Source of the DNA: a virus
Strand: one strand, 5' to 3'
DNA length: 64,000 bases
Virus record (IMG/VR): IMGVR_UViG_3300021197_000864
Coordinates: 31,572 to 95,571 of that record
Positions 23,061 through 31,227 of this stretch are shown in pieces. The translations under genes were made by a program, and so were the position numbers. The notes below the pieces were generated by a model. The model was not told where the DNA came from. It searched no databases and saw only the letters and a list, made by a program, of their open reading frames with translations. The stretch's first letter is position 1, and every line of letters starts with the position of its first letter.

Positions 23061-23446
23061 CCGTAACTTTCCCTGCCCCATTACCCGCAGAAGTTCCTTG
23101 TCCTATTTGTGAAGGGAATAAATGTAAGGTTTGTGAGTGGAGTGGTAAATTACATATTACTGTTGATGCAAAAATACCTATACAAAGAGCGCACATCGTA
23201 AAGTTTGTAGCAGAAAATATGAGTAGTATGTCAACTCTATTAAACAAACAATATGGTTTAAGTCCTGAAATAGAAACAGAAGAGATGATTCAATATCAGG
23301 GCGGTGTGTATGAAGTTGTCAGGATTAGTAGTCTTGGTGGTGCAATGTGGATGGTGCATAGAGTGGATAAACTAGAATCCCCTAGATATTTTAAAACCTA
23401 TAAAGAATTAAAGACATTTAAGGGAGGATTAGCATATGAAGAATGA
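23045..23446 (+). CDS. Zinc-binding CPIC..CKVC protein, 133 aa
   Basis: Residues 19-31 contain CPICEGNKCKVC, a DnaJ-like or rubredoxin-like zinc knuckle, followed by WSGKLHITVD. The C-terminal part is an alpha/beta domain (VYEVVRISSLGGAMWMVHRV). It overlaps both neighbouring genes. The zinc knuckle is clear; the function is unknown. Confidence 0.6.
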   Translation: MQPTVTVTFPAPLPAEVPCPICEGNKCKVCEWSGKLHITVDAKIPIQRAHIVKFVAENMSSMSTLLNKQYGLSPEIETEEMIQYQGGVYEVVRISSLGGAMWMVHRVDKLESPRYFKTYKELKTFKGGLAYEE

Positions 23447-23678
23447 AAGAATCGTAGTAAGAATACCTAGAAATGCTACGTCAGAATTACTTGTGGTAAC
23501 AGGTAATTATTGGAATATTGATGTATTGGATATTCGATGGTATGATAATGGTAAACCTACCAAAAAAGGTGTTAGAATGAATATAGACGAAGCCGAGTCT
23601 CTAAATAAGGCATTAAGGAGAGCATTAAATGATAATATCAATAAGAAAACTAAAGAAAGAATTGAAGAAGAGACTTAG
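23436..23678 (+). CDS. PC4-like single-stranded DNA-binding coactivator, 80 aa
   Basis: The core reads YWNIDVLDIRWYDN, GKPTKKGVRM and NIDEAESLNKALRRAL, matching the beta-sheet and helix order of the PC4 C-terminal domain (IDIREYW, KPGRKGISL, EQWSQLK). PC4 proteins bind single-stranded or melted DNA and influence transcription and replication. ATG 23436 overlaps the previous gene by eleven bases. Placement near TFB and histone-fold genes supports a transcription or chromatin role. The call is by pattern only. Confidence 0.55.
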   Translation: MKNERIVVRIPRNATSELLVVTGNYWNIDVLDIRWYDNGKPTKKGVRMNIDEAESLNKALRRALNDNINKKTKERIEEET

Positions 23679-23862
23679 AACAGGAACATACATCAGTGCA
23701 GATATCTATCCTATTATGGATAAGTATATGAGATTTAGTTTAAATGAACTAAATTTAGAAATTGCTAACATATATACTGAAAGTGGCGATAGAAAAATTA
23801 CTACTATTCATGTAGAAAAGGCAATGTTGAATTTGCTTTTATCTAAAACAGAGGAGGAATAA
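23629..23862 (+). CDS. Archaeal histone-fold protein, 77 aa
   Basis: The sequence follows the archaeal histone layout: a basic first helix (IRKLKKELKKRLR), loop TGTYISAD, a long second helix (YMRFSLNELNLEIANIYTESG), loop DRKITTIHV and a short third helix (EKAMLNLLLSK). This parallels HMf-type histones around VSDDA...IASEAIKLARHAGRKTIKAEDIEL. It may wrap viral DNA or act in transcription. ATG 23629 follows AAGGAG and overlaps the PC4-like gene. A second histone-fold candidate is at 25612-26100. Confidence 0.6.
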   Translation: MIISIRKLKKELKKRLRTGTYISADIYPIMDKYMRFSLNELNLEIANIYTESGDRKITTIHVEKAMLNLLLSKTEEE

Positions 23863-23864
23863 TT

Positions 23865-23966
23865 ATGGATAAAGAAAGAAGAGAGAATATGAAAATACTC
23901 ATGGAACTTATGAATAGAAATAAGAAACATGATGTAGAAAGATTAGCAAGAATGGAGGAAGAATAA
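23865..23966 (+). CDS. Charged micropeptide, 33 aa
   Basis: ATG 23865 lies behind AGGAGGAAT. The peptide is a single charged helix rich in Arg, Lys, Glu and Met (DKERRENMKILMELM). Its stop overlaps the DNA ligase start as TAATG, so it could couple ligase translation. Function is unknown. Confidence 0.45.
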   Translation: MDKERRENMKILMELMNRNKKHDVERLARMEEE

Positions 23967-25615
23967 TGTACACTATTCAAACAGGTAGTTTGAGTAACTT
24001 TGCTAATGTTTGTGAGATACTTGAGTTCCAAACACCTAATGAAAAAGCAAAAACTATCTCTGATAATCTAAGTGCATTTAAGTCTAAACCATTGGTGATG
24101 CAAGTGTTTTCATTATCGTATCCTACCAACAACATTGGTAATATTAAAGCAGTATCTTGGATTGCTTCTGCATTAGGTTTGTTCGATGATGAAGTTAAAT
24201 CTGCTGCTAAAATGTGGGGAGATTTAGGAGAAGGTCTATATCAAATGTATGAAGGTGAGAATAATCATTCTGATATTACATTTGGAGAGTTTTATTCTTT
24301 ATTACTTTTAGATTGTTCTTCTATTAGTAATTCTTCATATGAAACATTTGCTTCTGCACTTAGACAAATGTCTGCTTTAGAATTAAAATGGTTTGTAAGG
24401 TATTGGTTAAGAAAACCTAGAAATGGTGTGAACAATAAGATACCTTTGAAAGCATTGGCTTTACATTATAGAAGTAATGATACTACTATATACAAATATG
24501 CTCAATATAATTCAGCAAGTGAAATTTGTTCTAGCCTAGAGTTAGGTCAAACTCCTGAGTGTAGATTATCTCACGGGCAATTCGTACAACCTATGTTAGC
24601 GAAGGCACGTAAAGGTAAAGAAAGACCTGATAATTATTATGTAGATGCTAAGTATGATGGAAATAGATATCAGATACATAAGAGTCAAGATTTATCTGTA
24701 ATAATCTTTAATCGCAAAGGTAAAATTGTAACCGAACAATTTCCTGATGTTGAAGACCAAATGTTAGAACTAGAAGTGGATGATTTCATAATTGACACCG
24801 AAATATATCCAATCAATATAGATGGTACACCTGCACCTCACAAGAAGATGGGTAAGAGAGTTCATAAATTAGATAAAGAAGAAGCAGTAAGAGAATGCCC
24901 TGTTAAAATGGTAGCGTTTGATATACTATATTGGAAAAATGTAAGTTTCTTGGATTTAAATTTTAAAGATAGATTAGAAAGATTGTCGTGGTTATTACCA
25001 AAGGATTTGATAGCGAAAGGTTTTGATAATCAAACAATAGAGGGTGCATATAATACTGCAATTAGTTTAGGTTTTGAAGGTATAATGATAAAGGATTTGG
25101 ATATGGTATATCAAGCAGGTAAAAGAAGTAATGCTTGGTTAAAATATAAACCTGCTAGAATAAGTTTAGATGTTGTAATAACAAGTGCGACCTATGGTAC
25201 AGGAGATAGGTCAGATGTATTTGGTTCATTTGGTATATCTTTAAGGAATATTGCTTATCATAAAGCCCCAAGAAAAAATATGCCTGAAAGCATACCTCAT
25301 GGTGGTGATAAAATATTGGTAAATATGACAGGAATGAAAGGTAAAGAATATGTTTCTATTGGTTCTGTTGGTACAGGACTTTCTAGATTGGATTTGTTAA
25401 ACTTAACAACAGACTTGAAGAAGAATGTATCTTCATATGAAAAAGGAGTATTTACTTTCTTACCGAGAATAGTACTAGAAGTAACGGCTGATTTGGTAAC
25501 ACAAGATGCTGATGGTAATTATGGTCTTAGATTTCCTAGAGTAGTTAGGATAAGGGATGATAAGTTTGCTAAAGATATAGATACACTTCAAAATGCACAG
25601 AGGATGATACTTTGA
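23966..25615 (+). CDS. lig: ATP-dependent DNA ligase
   Basis: Seals nicks in duplex DNA, for Okazaki fragments and repair. The 549 residues match archaeal DNA ligase I length. In order: an N-terminal alpha-helical DNA-binding domain (about 1-210), the nucleotidyltransferase core with K229 in KYDGNR as the AMP-accepting lysine, DTEIYP (motif III region), FEGIMIKD (motif IV) and WLKYKP (motif V), then an OB-fold. It sits in the replication series with clamp, polymerase and primase genes. Very confident. Confidence 0.93.
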   Translation: MYTIQTGSLSNFANVCEILEFQTPNEKAKTISDNLSAFKSKPLVMQVFSLSYPTNNIGNIKAVSWIASALGLFDDEVKSAAKMWGDLGEGLYQMYEGENNHSDITFGEFYSLLLLDCSSISNSSYETFASALRQMSALELKWFVRYWLRKPRNGVNNKIPLKALALHYRSNDTTIYKYAQYNSASEICSSLELGQTPECRLSHGQFVQPMLAKARKGKERPDNYYVDAKYDGNRYQIHKSQDLSVIIFNRKGKIVTEQFPDVEDQMLELEVDDFIIDTEIYPINIDGTPAPHKKMGKRVHKLDKEEAVRECPVKMVAFDILYWKNVSFLDLNFKDRLERLSWLLPKDLIAKGFDNQTIEGAYNTAISLGFEGIMIKDLDMVYQAGKRSNAWLKYKPARISLDVVITSATYGTGDRSDVFGSFGISLRNIAYHKAPRKNMPESIPHGGDKILVNMTGMKGKEYVSIGSVGTGLSRLDLLNLTTDLKKNVSSYEKGVFTFLPRIVLEVTADLVTQDADGNYGLRFPRVVRIRDDKFAKDIDTLQNAQRMIL

Positions 25616-26100
25616 TTGGTGTAGATATGATGACTATAATTGACGACTACCCATATAGATGTATTAGGGTTTATCAAAATATAGCAGTATTACAGCCAGT
25701 TGGTAATCCAAAGAGAACTATTGAAGTTGATATTGATACTTGTCCGTATATAGATTCTGAATCAAAGAAACTAATTACACCCAATAAGGAATTAGTAATT
25801 AAAGCAAAGGTTAAGAAACAAAAAAGACATAAAGCGAAGACTATTGATATAATGAAAATTATAAAAGATGAAGTTGATATGTCAATATCTAGGGATTTAG
25901 TTTATTTTGTACGTGACCATATTGAAACCCTTATTGCTAACTTAGCACTTGAGGCTCAAAACAATGTAATTAGAAACGGTGATAAGCGACTAGCACCTAG
26001 ACATTGGTACTGGTTGGAAGTCCCAATACACGGCACACAACATATTGTGCGAGAACAAGATGAAATTGCATCGGAAATAAAAGAGAATTATTGGGAGTGA
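25612..26100 (+). CDS. Histone-fold protein with N-terminal extension, 162 aa
   Basis: From about residue 77 the sequence reads IDIMKIIKDEVDMSISRD, then a long helix (YFVRDHIETLIANLALEAQ), then GDKRLAPRHWYWL. This aligns with archaeal histones, including the IIKD motif and the GRKT-like loop before the third helix. The first 60 residues look like a small beta domain (YRCIRVYQNIAVLQPVG) ending in basic KKQKRHKAK. It may be a histone-like or TAF-like DNA-binding protein. The start may be TTG 25612, overlapping the ligase stop, or ATG 25627. Confidence 0.55.
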   Translation: MIGVDMMTIIDDYPYRCIRVYQNIAVLQPVGNPKRTIEVDIDTCPYIDSESKKLITPNKELVIKAKVKKQKRHKAKTIDIMKIIKDEVDMSISRDLVYFVRDHIETLIANLALEAQNNVIRNGDKRLAPRHWYWLEVPIHGTQHIVREQDEIASEIKENYWE

Positions 26101-26104
26101 TATT

Positions 26105-26503
26105 ATGTTTAACCGAAGCCAACTTGAAGGCATATTATTATCACATCCTAAATGTGAAATTAATGTGTCTAGAGATAAAGAAACACACATTGGGTATAGA
26201 GTTAGGCTAAAGGTTAGTTTTAGGGGTAAGAGTGAGTTCCTATTGGGTATTCAGCGCACTCTTTTGCAGCATGAGATAGTTGCTAAGTATAAAGAAGAAG
26301 AACACAAGACAAGACCTAGACCAATATTGACTATAACAGGTAAAAAAAATCTATGGAACTTATGTAATATTGTTCCCGACAATTTACCTACTGCTAAAGG
26401 AGAATGGGAAACTTTCAAACAGGCAGTAATAATAGTTGATTCAAATCGACAACACACTGAAAAAGGTCTAGATGAAATCTTAGCATTAAAAGGGGTAATA
26501 TGA
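26105..26503 (+). CDS. Degenerate LAGLIDADG-fold protein, 132 aa
   Basis: The layout resembles a LAGLIDADG homing endonuclease domain: an N-terminal helix (SQLEGILLSH), strands (YRVRLKVSFRG), a helix (FLLGIQRTLL), strands (RPILTITGKKN), then a helix near the end (TAKGEWETFKQAVIIVDSN) and TEKGLDEILALKG. Where the catalytic acidic residues of LAGLIDADG would be, the sequence reads LEGILLSHP, with no Asp or Glu in the active position. It may be a DNA-binding protein that has lost nuclease activity. The call is by pattern. Confidence 0.5.
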   Translation: MFNRSQLEGILLSHPKCEINVSRDKETHIGYRVRLKVSFRGKSEFLLGIQRTLLQHEIVAKYKEEEHKTRPRPILTITGKKNLWNLCNIVPDNLPTAKGEWETFKQAVIIVDSNRQHTEKGLDEILALKGVI

Positions 26504-26847
26504 TGAGATGCCACCGTTGTAATGTTTTTGAAGTTGAAGAAAATCAGTTATGTAGCACTTGTAAAATTGCTGTAAACTTTTTGAATGAACCTAAAGAACG
26601 TGCAACGGATGAGCAAATACTAGAATCTTCTATGTTAATGAAAATGAAAGAAGGTTGTAGAGAGTGTGGTAGCAATGACTTTGGTTATAATGCCGGAGTA
26701 TTAGAAGAAGGTAAACTAAAGTGGTTTATTATTCAAGTTAAGTGTCATAGTTGTGGTGCAGACTATGATGAAGCATTAGATGTGAGGATTAAAAATGAGT
26801 TTAATAAAAATGAAAAACAAGCAAAGGCCAATAATAATAGTAGGTAA
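26500..26847 (+). CDS. Double zinc-ribbon protein, 115 aa
   Basis: CHRC and CSTC near the N-terminus form one zinc knuckle, and CRECGSNDF with CHSCGADYDEA about 30 residues later form a second of the TFIIS-like ribbon type. The C-terminus is basic and Asn-rich. Start is ATG 26500 or 26503, overlapping the previous gene. It overlaps the clamp-loader-like gene by 53 bases. Probably a nucleic-acid-binding factor. Confidence 0.65.
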   Translation: MMRCHRCNVFEVEENQLCSTCKIAVNFLNEPKERATDEQILESSMLMKMKEGCRECGSNDFGYNAGVLEEGKLKWFIIQVKCHSCGADYDEALDVRIKNEFNKNEKQAKANNNSR

Positions 26848-27655
26848 ATCAAATAGGAATTGTATAGATAAGGCGTTAGAACTTTTATCTAGTTCTGATA
26901 ATCCTATTATACGATATGCAGATGAATATGATATAGAAGATAATTATTCTCTTCCTAGAAATAGGGGTCTAATTATTAGAGAAGTTAACATTAAACCTAA
27001 GACGGATTTGATAATCAAATCTATCCTAGAGTATAGAGGAACTGTTATATTAACATCATCTAATCAAAAAGATGTTCCCAAATCCATACTTAAGTTAGTG
27101 AAGTTGACTAGGGCTACATCTGATTCAGAAGATATATTGAACATAAAGAAAATATCACCTAGAAGTAATCCACCAAAAGAATATGATTTAGATATTTTTA
27201 AGATTATGATGGACTATTTGAAGAATCCTGATAGAGAAGATGTATTAGAGATTCTTAAAATAAACAAACCATCTGATACTCAACTATTAAGTTGGTTAGC
27301 ACAAAATGTACATCCTAACAAATTAATGTATATTGATTCAGAAGTAAAAAGGAAATGGTCATCAGATTATTTCTATGAGTTATTGGCATATTCACATGAA
27401 GGAAAAACTCATGGTAAATTGGTTATGCCTAAGAGAAGACCGCAAAGTGAAATGCGGGATATATGTAGAAGATTAAAATTAAAGAGAGAGCAACAGCATC
27501 TACTAAAACATTTATTAGAAGATGATGAATTTAGAAAATATGCTAAGTCTAGATTAGATAATAGACAATGCAGACTCCTAAAATTAGGAGAAAAAAAGAA
27601 AATAAAAACAAAGCAACCAACGGTTGTTACAACAACATTGGATAAGTGGTTATAA
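26795..27655 (+). CDS. RFC large-subunit-like protein with C-terminal PIP box
   Basis: The 286-residue protein looks like a degenerate clamp-loader large subunit. The N-terminal third has P-loop-like order but broken motifs (IIIVGKSN for Walker A, GLIIREVN for Walker B, GTVILTSSNQKD like sensor 1). A helical C-terminal domain follows, then a very basic end and TTTLDKWL, a PCNA-interacting peptide at the extreme C-terminus as in archaeal RFC-L. The next large gene downstream encodes the intact RFC small-subunit-like ATPase. ATG 26795 follows GAGG. Moderately confident. Confidence 0.6.
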   Translation: MSLIKMKNKQRPIIIVGKSNRNCIDKALELLSSSDNPIIRYADEYDIEDNYSLPRNRGLIIREVNIKPKTDLIIKSILEYRGTVILTSSNQKDVPKSILKLVKLTRATSDSEDILNIKKISPRSNPPKEYDLDIFKIMMDYLKNPDREDVLEILKINKPSDTQLLSWLAQNVHPNKLMYIDSEVKRKWSSDYFYELLAYSHEGKTHGKLVMPKRRPQSEMRDICRRLKLKREQQHLLKHLLEDDEFRKYAKSRLDNRQCRLLKLGEKKKIKTKQPTVVTTTLDKWL

Positions 27656-27903
27656 TGGCAAGAAACAATAAAAATTATTACAGGTATAAAGCGTTACACG
27701 AAATTGGAAACGACAGAGCAGAAGAAGAAATGAATATTCAGGAGATAATGACATTCATTAATAACTATAAAAATAGTAAAGGTCGTTTACATCGGCATGT
27801 TAATTCTATGACTAATGTTATAGTAAATCTGATGTATCAAATGCCTGAATATGAAATAGTAAAAAATGGGGTATGGGTATATACTCCTATCGGAGATGAA
27901 TAA
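27655..27903 (+). CDS. Small unknown protein, 82 aa
   Basis: It starts inside the stop of the previous gene. A basic, Tyr/Asn-rich N-terminus (ARNNKNYYRYKALHE) leads into helical segments and a final beta part (KNGVWVYTPIGDE). It lies between the two clamp-loader genes. No family is recognised. Confidence 0.6.
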   Translation: MARNNKNYYRYKALHEIGNDRAEEEMNIQEIMTFINNYKNSKGRLHRHVNSMTNVIVNLMYQMPEYEIVKNGVWVYTPIGDE

Positions 27904-27904
27904 A

Positions 27905-28816
27905 ATGTTATGGACTGAAAAATATAGACCTCAACACTTAGATGAAATAGTGGGTCATTATAATTTAATAATGGATGCAGAAGAATGGCTACAAAATAAA
28001 GAGATGCCTAATCTTCTTTTATACGGTGTAGCGGGTACAGGTAAAACTGCATTCGCAGGAGCATTGGCTAATGATATATTAGGTGAGTTCAAAGATTCTA
28101 ATTTCTATGAAATTAACGCCTCAGATGATAGGAAACTTGAAACAGTTAGGACTAAGATTAAGGAAATAGCATCTACATCTAAAATAGGTGATGTACCATT
28201 CAAAATAGTTTTACTCGATGAGATGGATGGTATGACTAAAGATGCTCAAAATGCACTAAAAAGGATTATGGAAAGATATTCAGAAAATTGTAGGTTTATA
28301 ATAACCTGTAATGAAAGAAATCGTATCATATATCCTTTACAATCTAGATGTGCTAATTATCTATTTATTAGATTGAGTGATGAGAATATGTCATTCATAT
28401 TAAACAGAATATTAACACTAGAAAAAATAACAAGTGTTGATAAAGAAGAACTCGATTCTTTTATATTGGGGCTGCATGGTGATATTCGTAGAGGAATTAC
28501 CGAATTACAAGCATCAATTTCTAGTAAGAGTCCTCTATCAAAATTAAATCAAGAAAGCCTTGAGCCGTATGTTATTATAATTAATATGTTAAATGAAAAT
28601 AAATATGAACAAGCATTAGACGAGGTACATAAAATGATTTACAATTCTATTGACATGGCATCGTTGTGTGTTAATTTACATGATGCTGTTGTAGCAAAAG
28701 AAATGCAACACAAAAAGAAATTCCAATATCTGCGAGTAATCGGGGAGGCTGAATGGCGTAGTAAAACCATGACTCCAAAATTATTAGCGAGTTGGATGAT
28801 AGCACAAATGATATGA
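27905..28816 (+). CDS. rfcS: Replication factor C small subunit (clamp loader ATPase)
   Basis: Loads the PCNA-like clamp at primer ends using ATP. The 303 residues begin MLWTEKYRPQ as RFC small subunits do. Walker A is GVAGTGKT (41-48), Walker B is LLDEMD (about 103-108), sensor 1 is FIITCNE, and the SRC arginine finger is LQSRCAN. A helical C-terminal collar follows. ATG 27905 is nine bases after GGAG and gives the canonical start. It works with the RFC-L-like protein and the clamp. Confidence 0.92.
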   Translation: MLWTEKYRPQHLDEIVGHYNLIMDAEEWLQNKEMPNLLLYGVAGTGKTAFAGALANDILGEFKDSNFYEINASDDRKLETVRTKIKEIASTSKIGDVPFKIVLLDEMDGMTKDAQNALKRIMERYSENCRFIITCNERNRIIYPLQSRCANYLFIRLSDENMSFILNRILTLEKITSVDKEELDSFILGLHGDIRRGITELQASISSKSPLSKLNQESLEPYVIIINMLNENKYEQALDEVHKMIYNSIDMASLCVNLHDAVVAKEMQHKKKFQYLRVIGEAEWRSKTMTPKLLASWMIAQMI

Positions 28817-28847
28817 AAAAAAAAGAAAAAAAGAAAAGGTGAAAAAA

Positions 28848-30110
28848 ATGGAAAATAATGAAAATATTGAGAAATTAATGAAAGAAGTGGAATTGGGAGC
28901 AGGTCGAGTAGATTTAAGTCTAGAAGATGCTGTTCTAAAGATAGATGAAATCTGTCAACAAAATGGTTTAGATAAAAACGAAGAACCATTAGTTGTGATG
29001 AATCTATGGAGACAGTACGTTGCAAGTGTAATGATGTCAAGAAAGAAAGATTCTGCCGATAATAACGAAAGCCCGACCAATGCGCCTAGCAACGGTTGGT
29101 TAAAACAAGCATTTGGTATGTTTGTATCTTTAGATGAATCTAGAGATATGATGGAATGGAGTAGGAATAATGTATTCAATGAATATAATATGGATAAAGA
29201 AACTACCCTTGAATCAGGTAAAGTAGCAGTAGTAAATCAATTTGAAGATGATACTTATCAGGTGATTAGATATCATGAAGGTGAAAGACAAGAAAGATTC
29301 ATTCAGACATTACCTGCGGGAGCAATGCCGTTAGATGATGAAAAATGGTGGATAGTACCTTTAGATGCAGTTGCTAAATACAGAGAAGACCCTAACCCTA
29401 ATTATGGTAAACCATTACCTAAAGAAGAGTTTAGAAGAAGTGGTGTATTTGTAGGTGAAGTTGATGGTAAGTTTGGTAAGTATTACTTTAATTATAAAGG
29501 TGAATCTTCTAAGGCTTTTGAACCAAAGACCTTTGATTGGGTATCATTTAACTGTATCATAAACAGTTTTGATGAAACTAAGATTCATGGTATAACTACA
29601 AGAACTCTTGCTTCATTAGTTGTTAATGATGAATTACCTGATGATGCTGAAAGTAAGAGAGATATGAGTCAAACATCTAAACCTGATTTGATGATGGAAT
29701 ATGCTAGAGAGCATTATGTACCATTAAATGATTTGGATAGAGCGCATAGTATGAATCTATCTAAAACATACTTAGAAAGGTTTGTTGTTACTGATGGTAA
29801 TGTAGCAAGTATGATTCTTACACCTACTGCTAATGGCAATAGAATAGTATCTATATCAGATTTGAATGCTGATTTTGAGTATGATGGAGATGGTTATGTA
29901 GGTACAACTTGTTGGATACCTAGTAGCATTGATATTGATTTTGGTGTAGGTTCTGATGTTATTGTAGTAGGTAGAACTTCACAACGTACAAATGATGATG
30001 GTTCTTTAGATGGAACTACACTAAATGTTAGTGGGTTGTTTGTAACTTCAAAGCGAGGTAAAGTTGTAGAAGTAGAGATTCCTGTTGAAGATGATACAGA
30101 TTGGTTCTGA
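28848..30110 (+). CDS. Single-stranded DNA-binding protein candidate (OB-fold, acidic tail)
   Basis: A 420-residue protein. The N-terminal 60 residues are helical; the long middle is beta-rich; residues around 335-405 look like an OB-fold (SISDLNADFEYDGDGYVG, SDVIVVGRTSQ, LNVSGLFVTSKRG). The end is acidic with a terminal aromatic (EDDTDWF), as in bacterial SSB and T7 gp2.5 tails that bind partners. Its place between clamp loader and recombinase fits an RPA/SSB role. ATG 28848 lies six bases after AAGGTG. Family not proven. Confidence 0.5.
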   Translation: MENNENIEKLMKEVELGAGRVDLSLEDAVLKIDEICQQNGLDKNEEPLVVMNLWRQYVASVMMSRKKDSADNNESPTNAPSNGWLKQAFGMFVSLDESRDMMEWSRNNVFNEYNMDKETTLESGKVAVVNQFEDDTYQVIRYHEGERQERFIQTLPAGAMPLDDEKWWIVPLDAVAKYREDPNPNYGKPLPKEEFRRSGVFVGEVDGKFGKYYFNYKGESSKAFEPKTFDWVSFNCIINSFDETKIHGITTRTLASLVVNDELPDDAESKRDMSQTSKPDLMMEYAREHYVPLNDLDRAHSMNLSKTYLERFVVTDGNVASMILTPTANGNRIVSISDLNADFEYDGDGYVGTTCWIPSSIDIDFGVGSDVIVVGRTSQRTNDDGSLDGTTLNVSGLFVTSKRGKVVEVEIPVEDDTDWF

Positions 30111-30119
30111 GGATATAAT

Positions 30120-30389
30120 ATGTATCAGATATCAGGGCAGATAATACATAGTCATAGTTTTGCTGTTCCATTAGAAACAGTAGAATTTTTGACAGTTAGG
30201 TTAAATGAAGAAACTGGTGAATACTGGTTAAAAATGCATTTGCCTTCTAGTAAAGAAATAAGAATAAAAGTAAGTGAGGCAGAAGTCAATTCCATATTAG
30301 GAGAATGGGCTATGTCTAAGGGTAACGATGTTTATCCTGAATTTAATGGTGATAAAAATGAGTTGGAATACAGAAAAGGTAGAAGATAA
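30120..30389 (+). CDS. Small unknown protein, 89 aa
   Basis: A beta-rich small protein (FLTVRLNEETGEYWLKMHL, EIRIKVSEAE) with a helical and basic C-terminus (LEYRKGRR). It overlaps the recombinase gene start by 32 bases. No family is recognised; coupling suggests expression with the recombinase. Confidence 0.55.
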   Translation: MYQISGQIIHSHSFAVPLETVEFLTVRLNEETGEYWLKMHLPSSKEIRIKVSEAEVNSILGEWAMSKGNDVYPEFNGDKNELEYRKGRR

Positions 30390-31227
30390 TAGTGACACTT
30401 TTGCAGAAGCAAAGGCGAGGATTAAGGCACAGATTAAGGCACGAAATGAAAGGGAGAAATCCTTTTTATTGTGTTCTATTACTGGTGAGCCAAAGGTAGG
30501 TAAAACAGGAACAGCAATGGATTGTAGAACCACCAAAGAAATTGAAGAAGGATACAAAGTATTTATTCTAGATTTTGATGATGGAGCAGAACCTACTTGG
30601 GATTCAGGATGGGATAGAGATGAAAATATAGTAATCTTTAACCCTATTGAAATGAAAGGTGATGGAACAGTTGATTGGAATGAGACATTTCAGAATGCAC
30701 ATTCTTTCATAACATATGTTAAGGAAGAAATTGCAGAAGGAATACTTGTTAAATCAATAATCTTTGATGGTGTGGATAAAGCATTTGAAGGGTCAGGTGA
30801 TGTATTAAGGCAACATTTGGTAAGGTCTTCAAAGAGAGATGGATTGATTATACATGATACTGATTCTGTAACAGTTAAACCTCTAGATTGGAAGATTAGA
30901 AATAGAGTTTATAATCGTCTTTTAGATGCGTTTATTGCTATTAATACAGATAGGTTTTTGATAACACATATGAAACCTATCTATGGTAACATAGTTAATC
31001 CAGTACCTATTGGTGTTGTACCTGATTGGCATAAATCTACACCTGCTAGATTTACTCAAATGATACACATTAATAAAATTAAGAGTGGAGCAACAACTAA
31101 TTATATTGCTGAATTACAAGCAAGTAAAACAAATCCCTCAATAGTAGGAAAGGAATGGACTGTATTTGTTACCAATGGTGAAAATGCATGGACAGGTATT
31201 CCTGAACTACGTGAGGGGAAATTATGA
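30358..31227 (+). CDS. Sak4-like RecA-fold ATPase (recombination)
   Basis: A 289-residue P-loop protein with Walker A GEPKVGKT (43-50) after a basic helix, a second motif VFILDFDDG, Walker B-like SIIFDGVD and polar segments near FLITHMKPI. This is the pattern of phage Sak4/AAA_24 single-domain RecA-like ATPases that act with SSB in strand annealing or exchange. ATG 30358 follows GGTGAT. It is encoded between the SSB-like protein and the clamp. Confidence 0.75.
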   Translation: MSWNTEKVEDNSDTFAEAKARIKAQIKARNEREKSFLLCSITGEPKVGKTGTAMDCRTTKEIEEGYKVFILDFDDGAEPTWDSGWDRDENIVIFNPIEMKGDGTVDWNETFQNAHSFITYVKEEIAEGILVKSIIFDGVDKAFEGSGDVLRQHLVRSSKRDGLIIHDTDSVTVKPLDWKIRNRVYNRLLDAFIAINTDRFLITHMKPIYGNIVNPVPIGVVPDWHKSTPARFTQMIHINKIKSGATTNYIAELQASKTNPSIVGKEWTVFVTNGENAWTGIPELREGKL

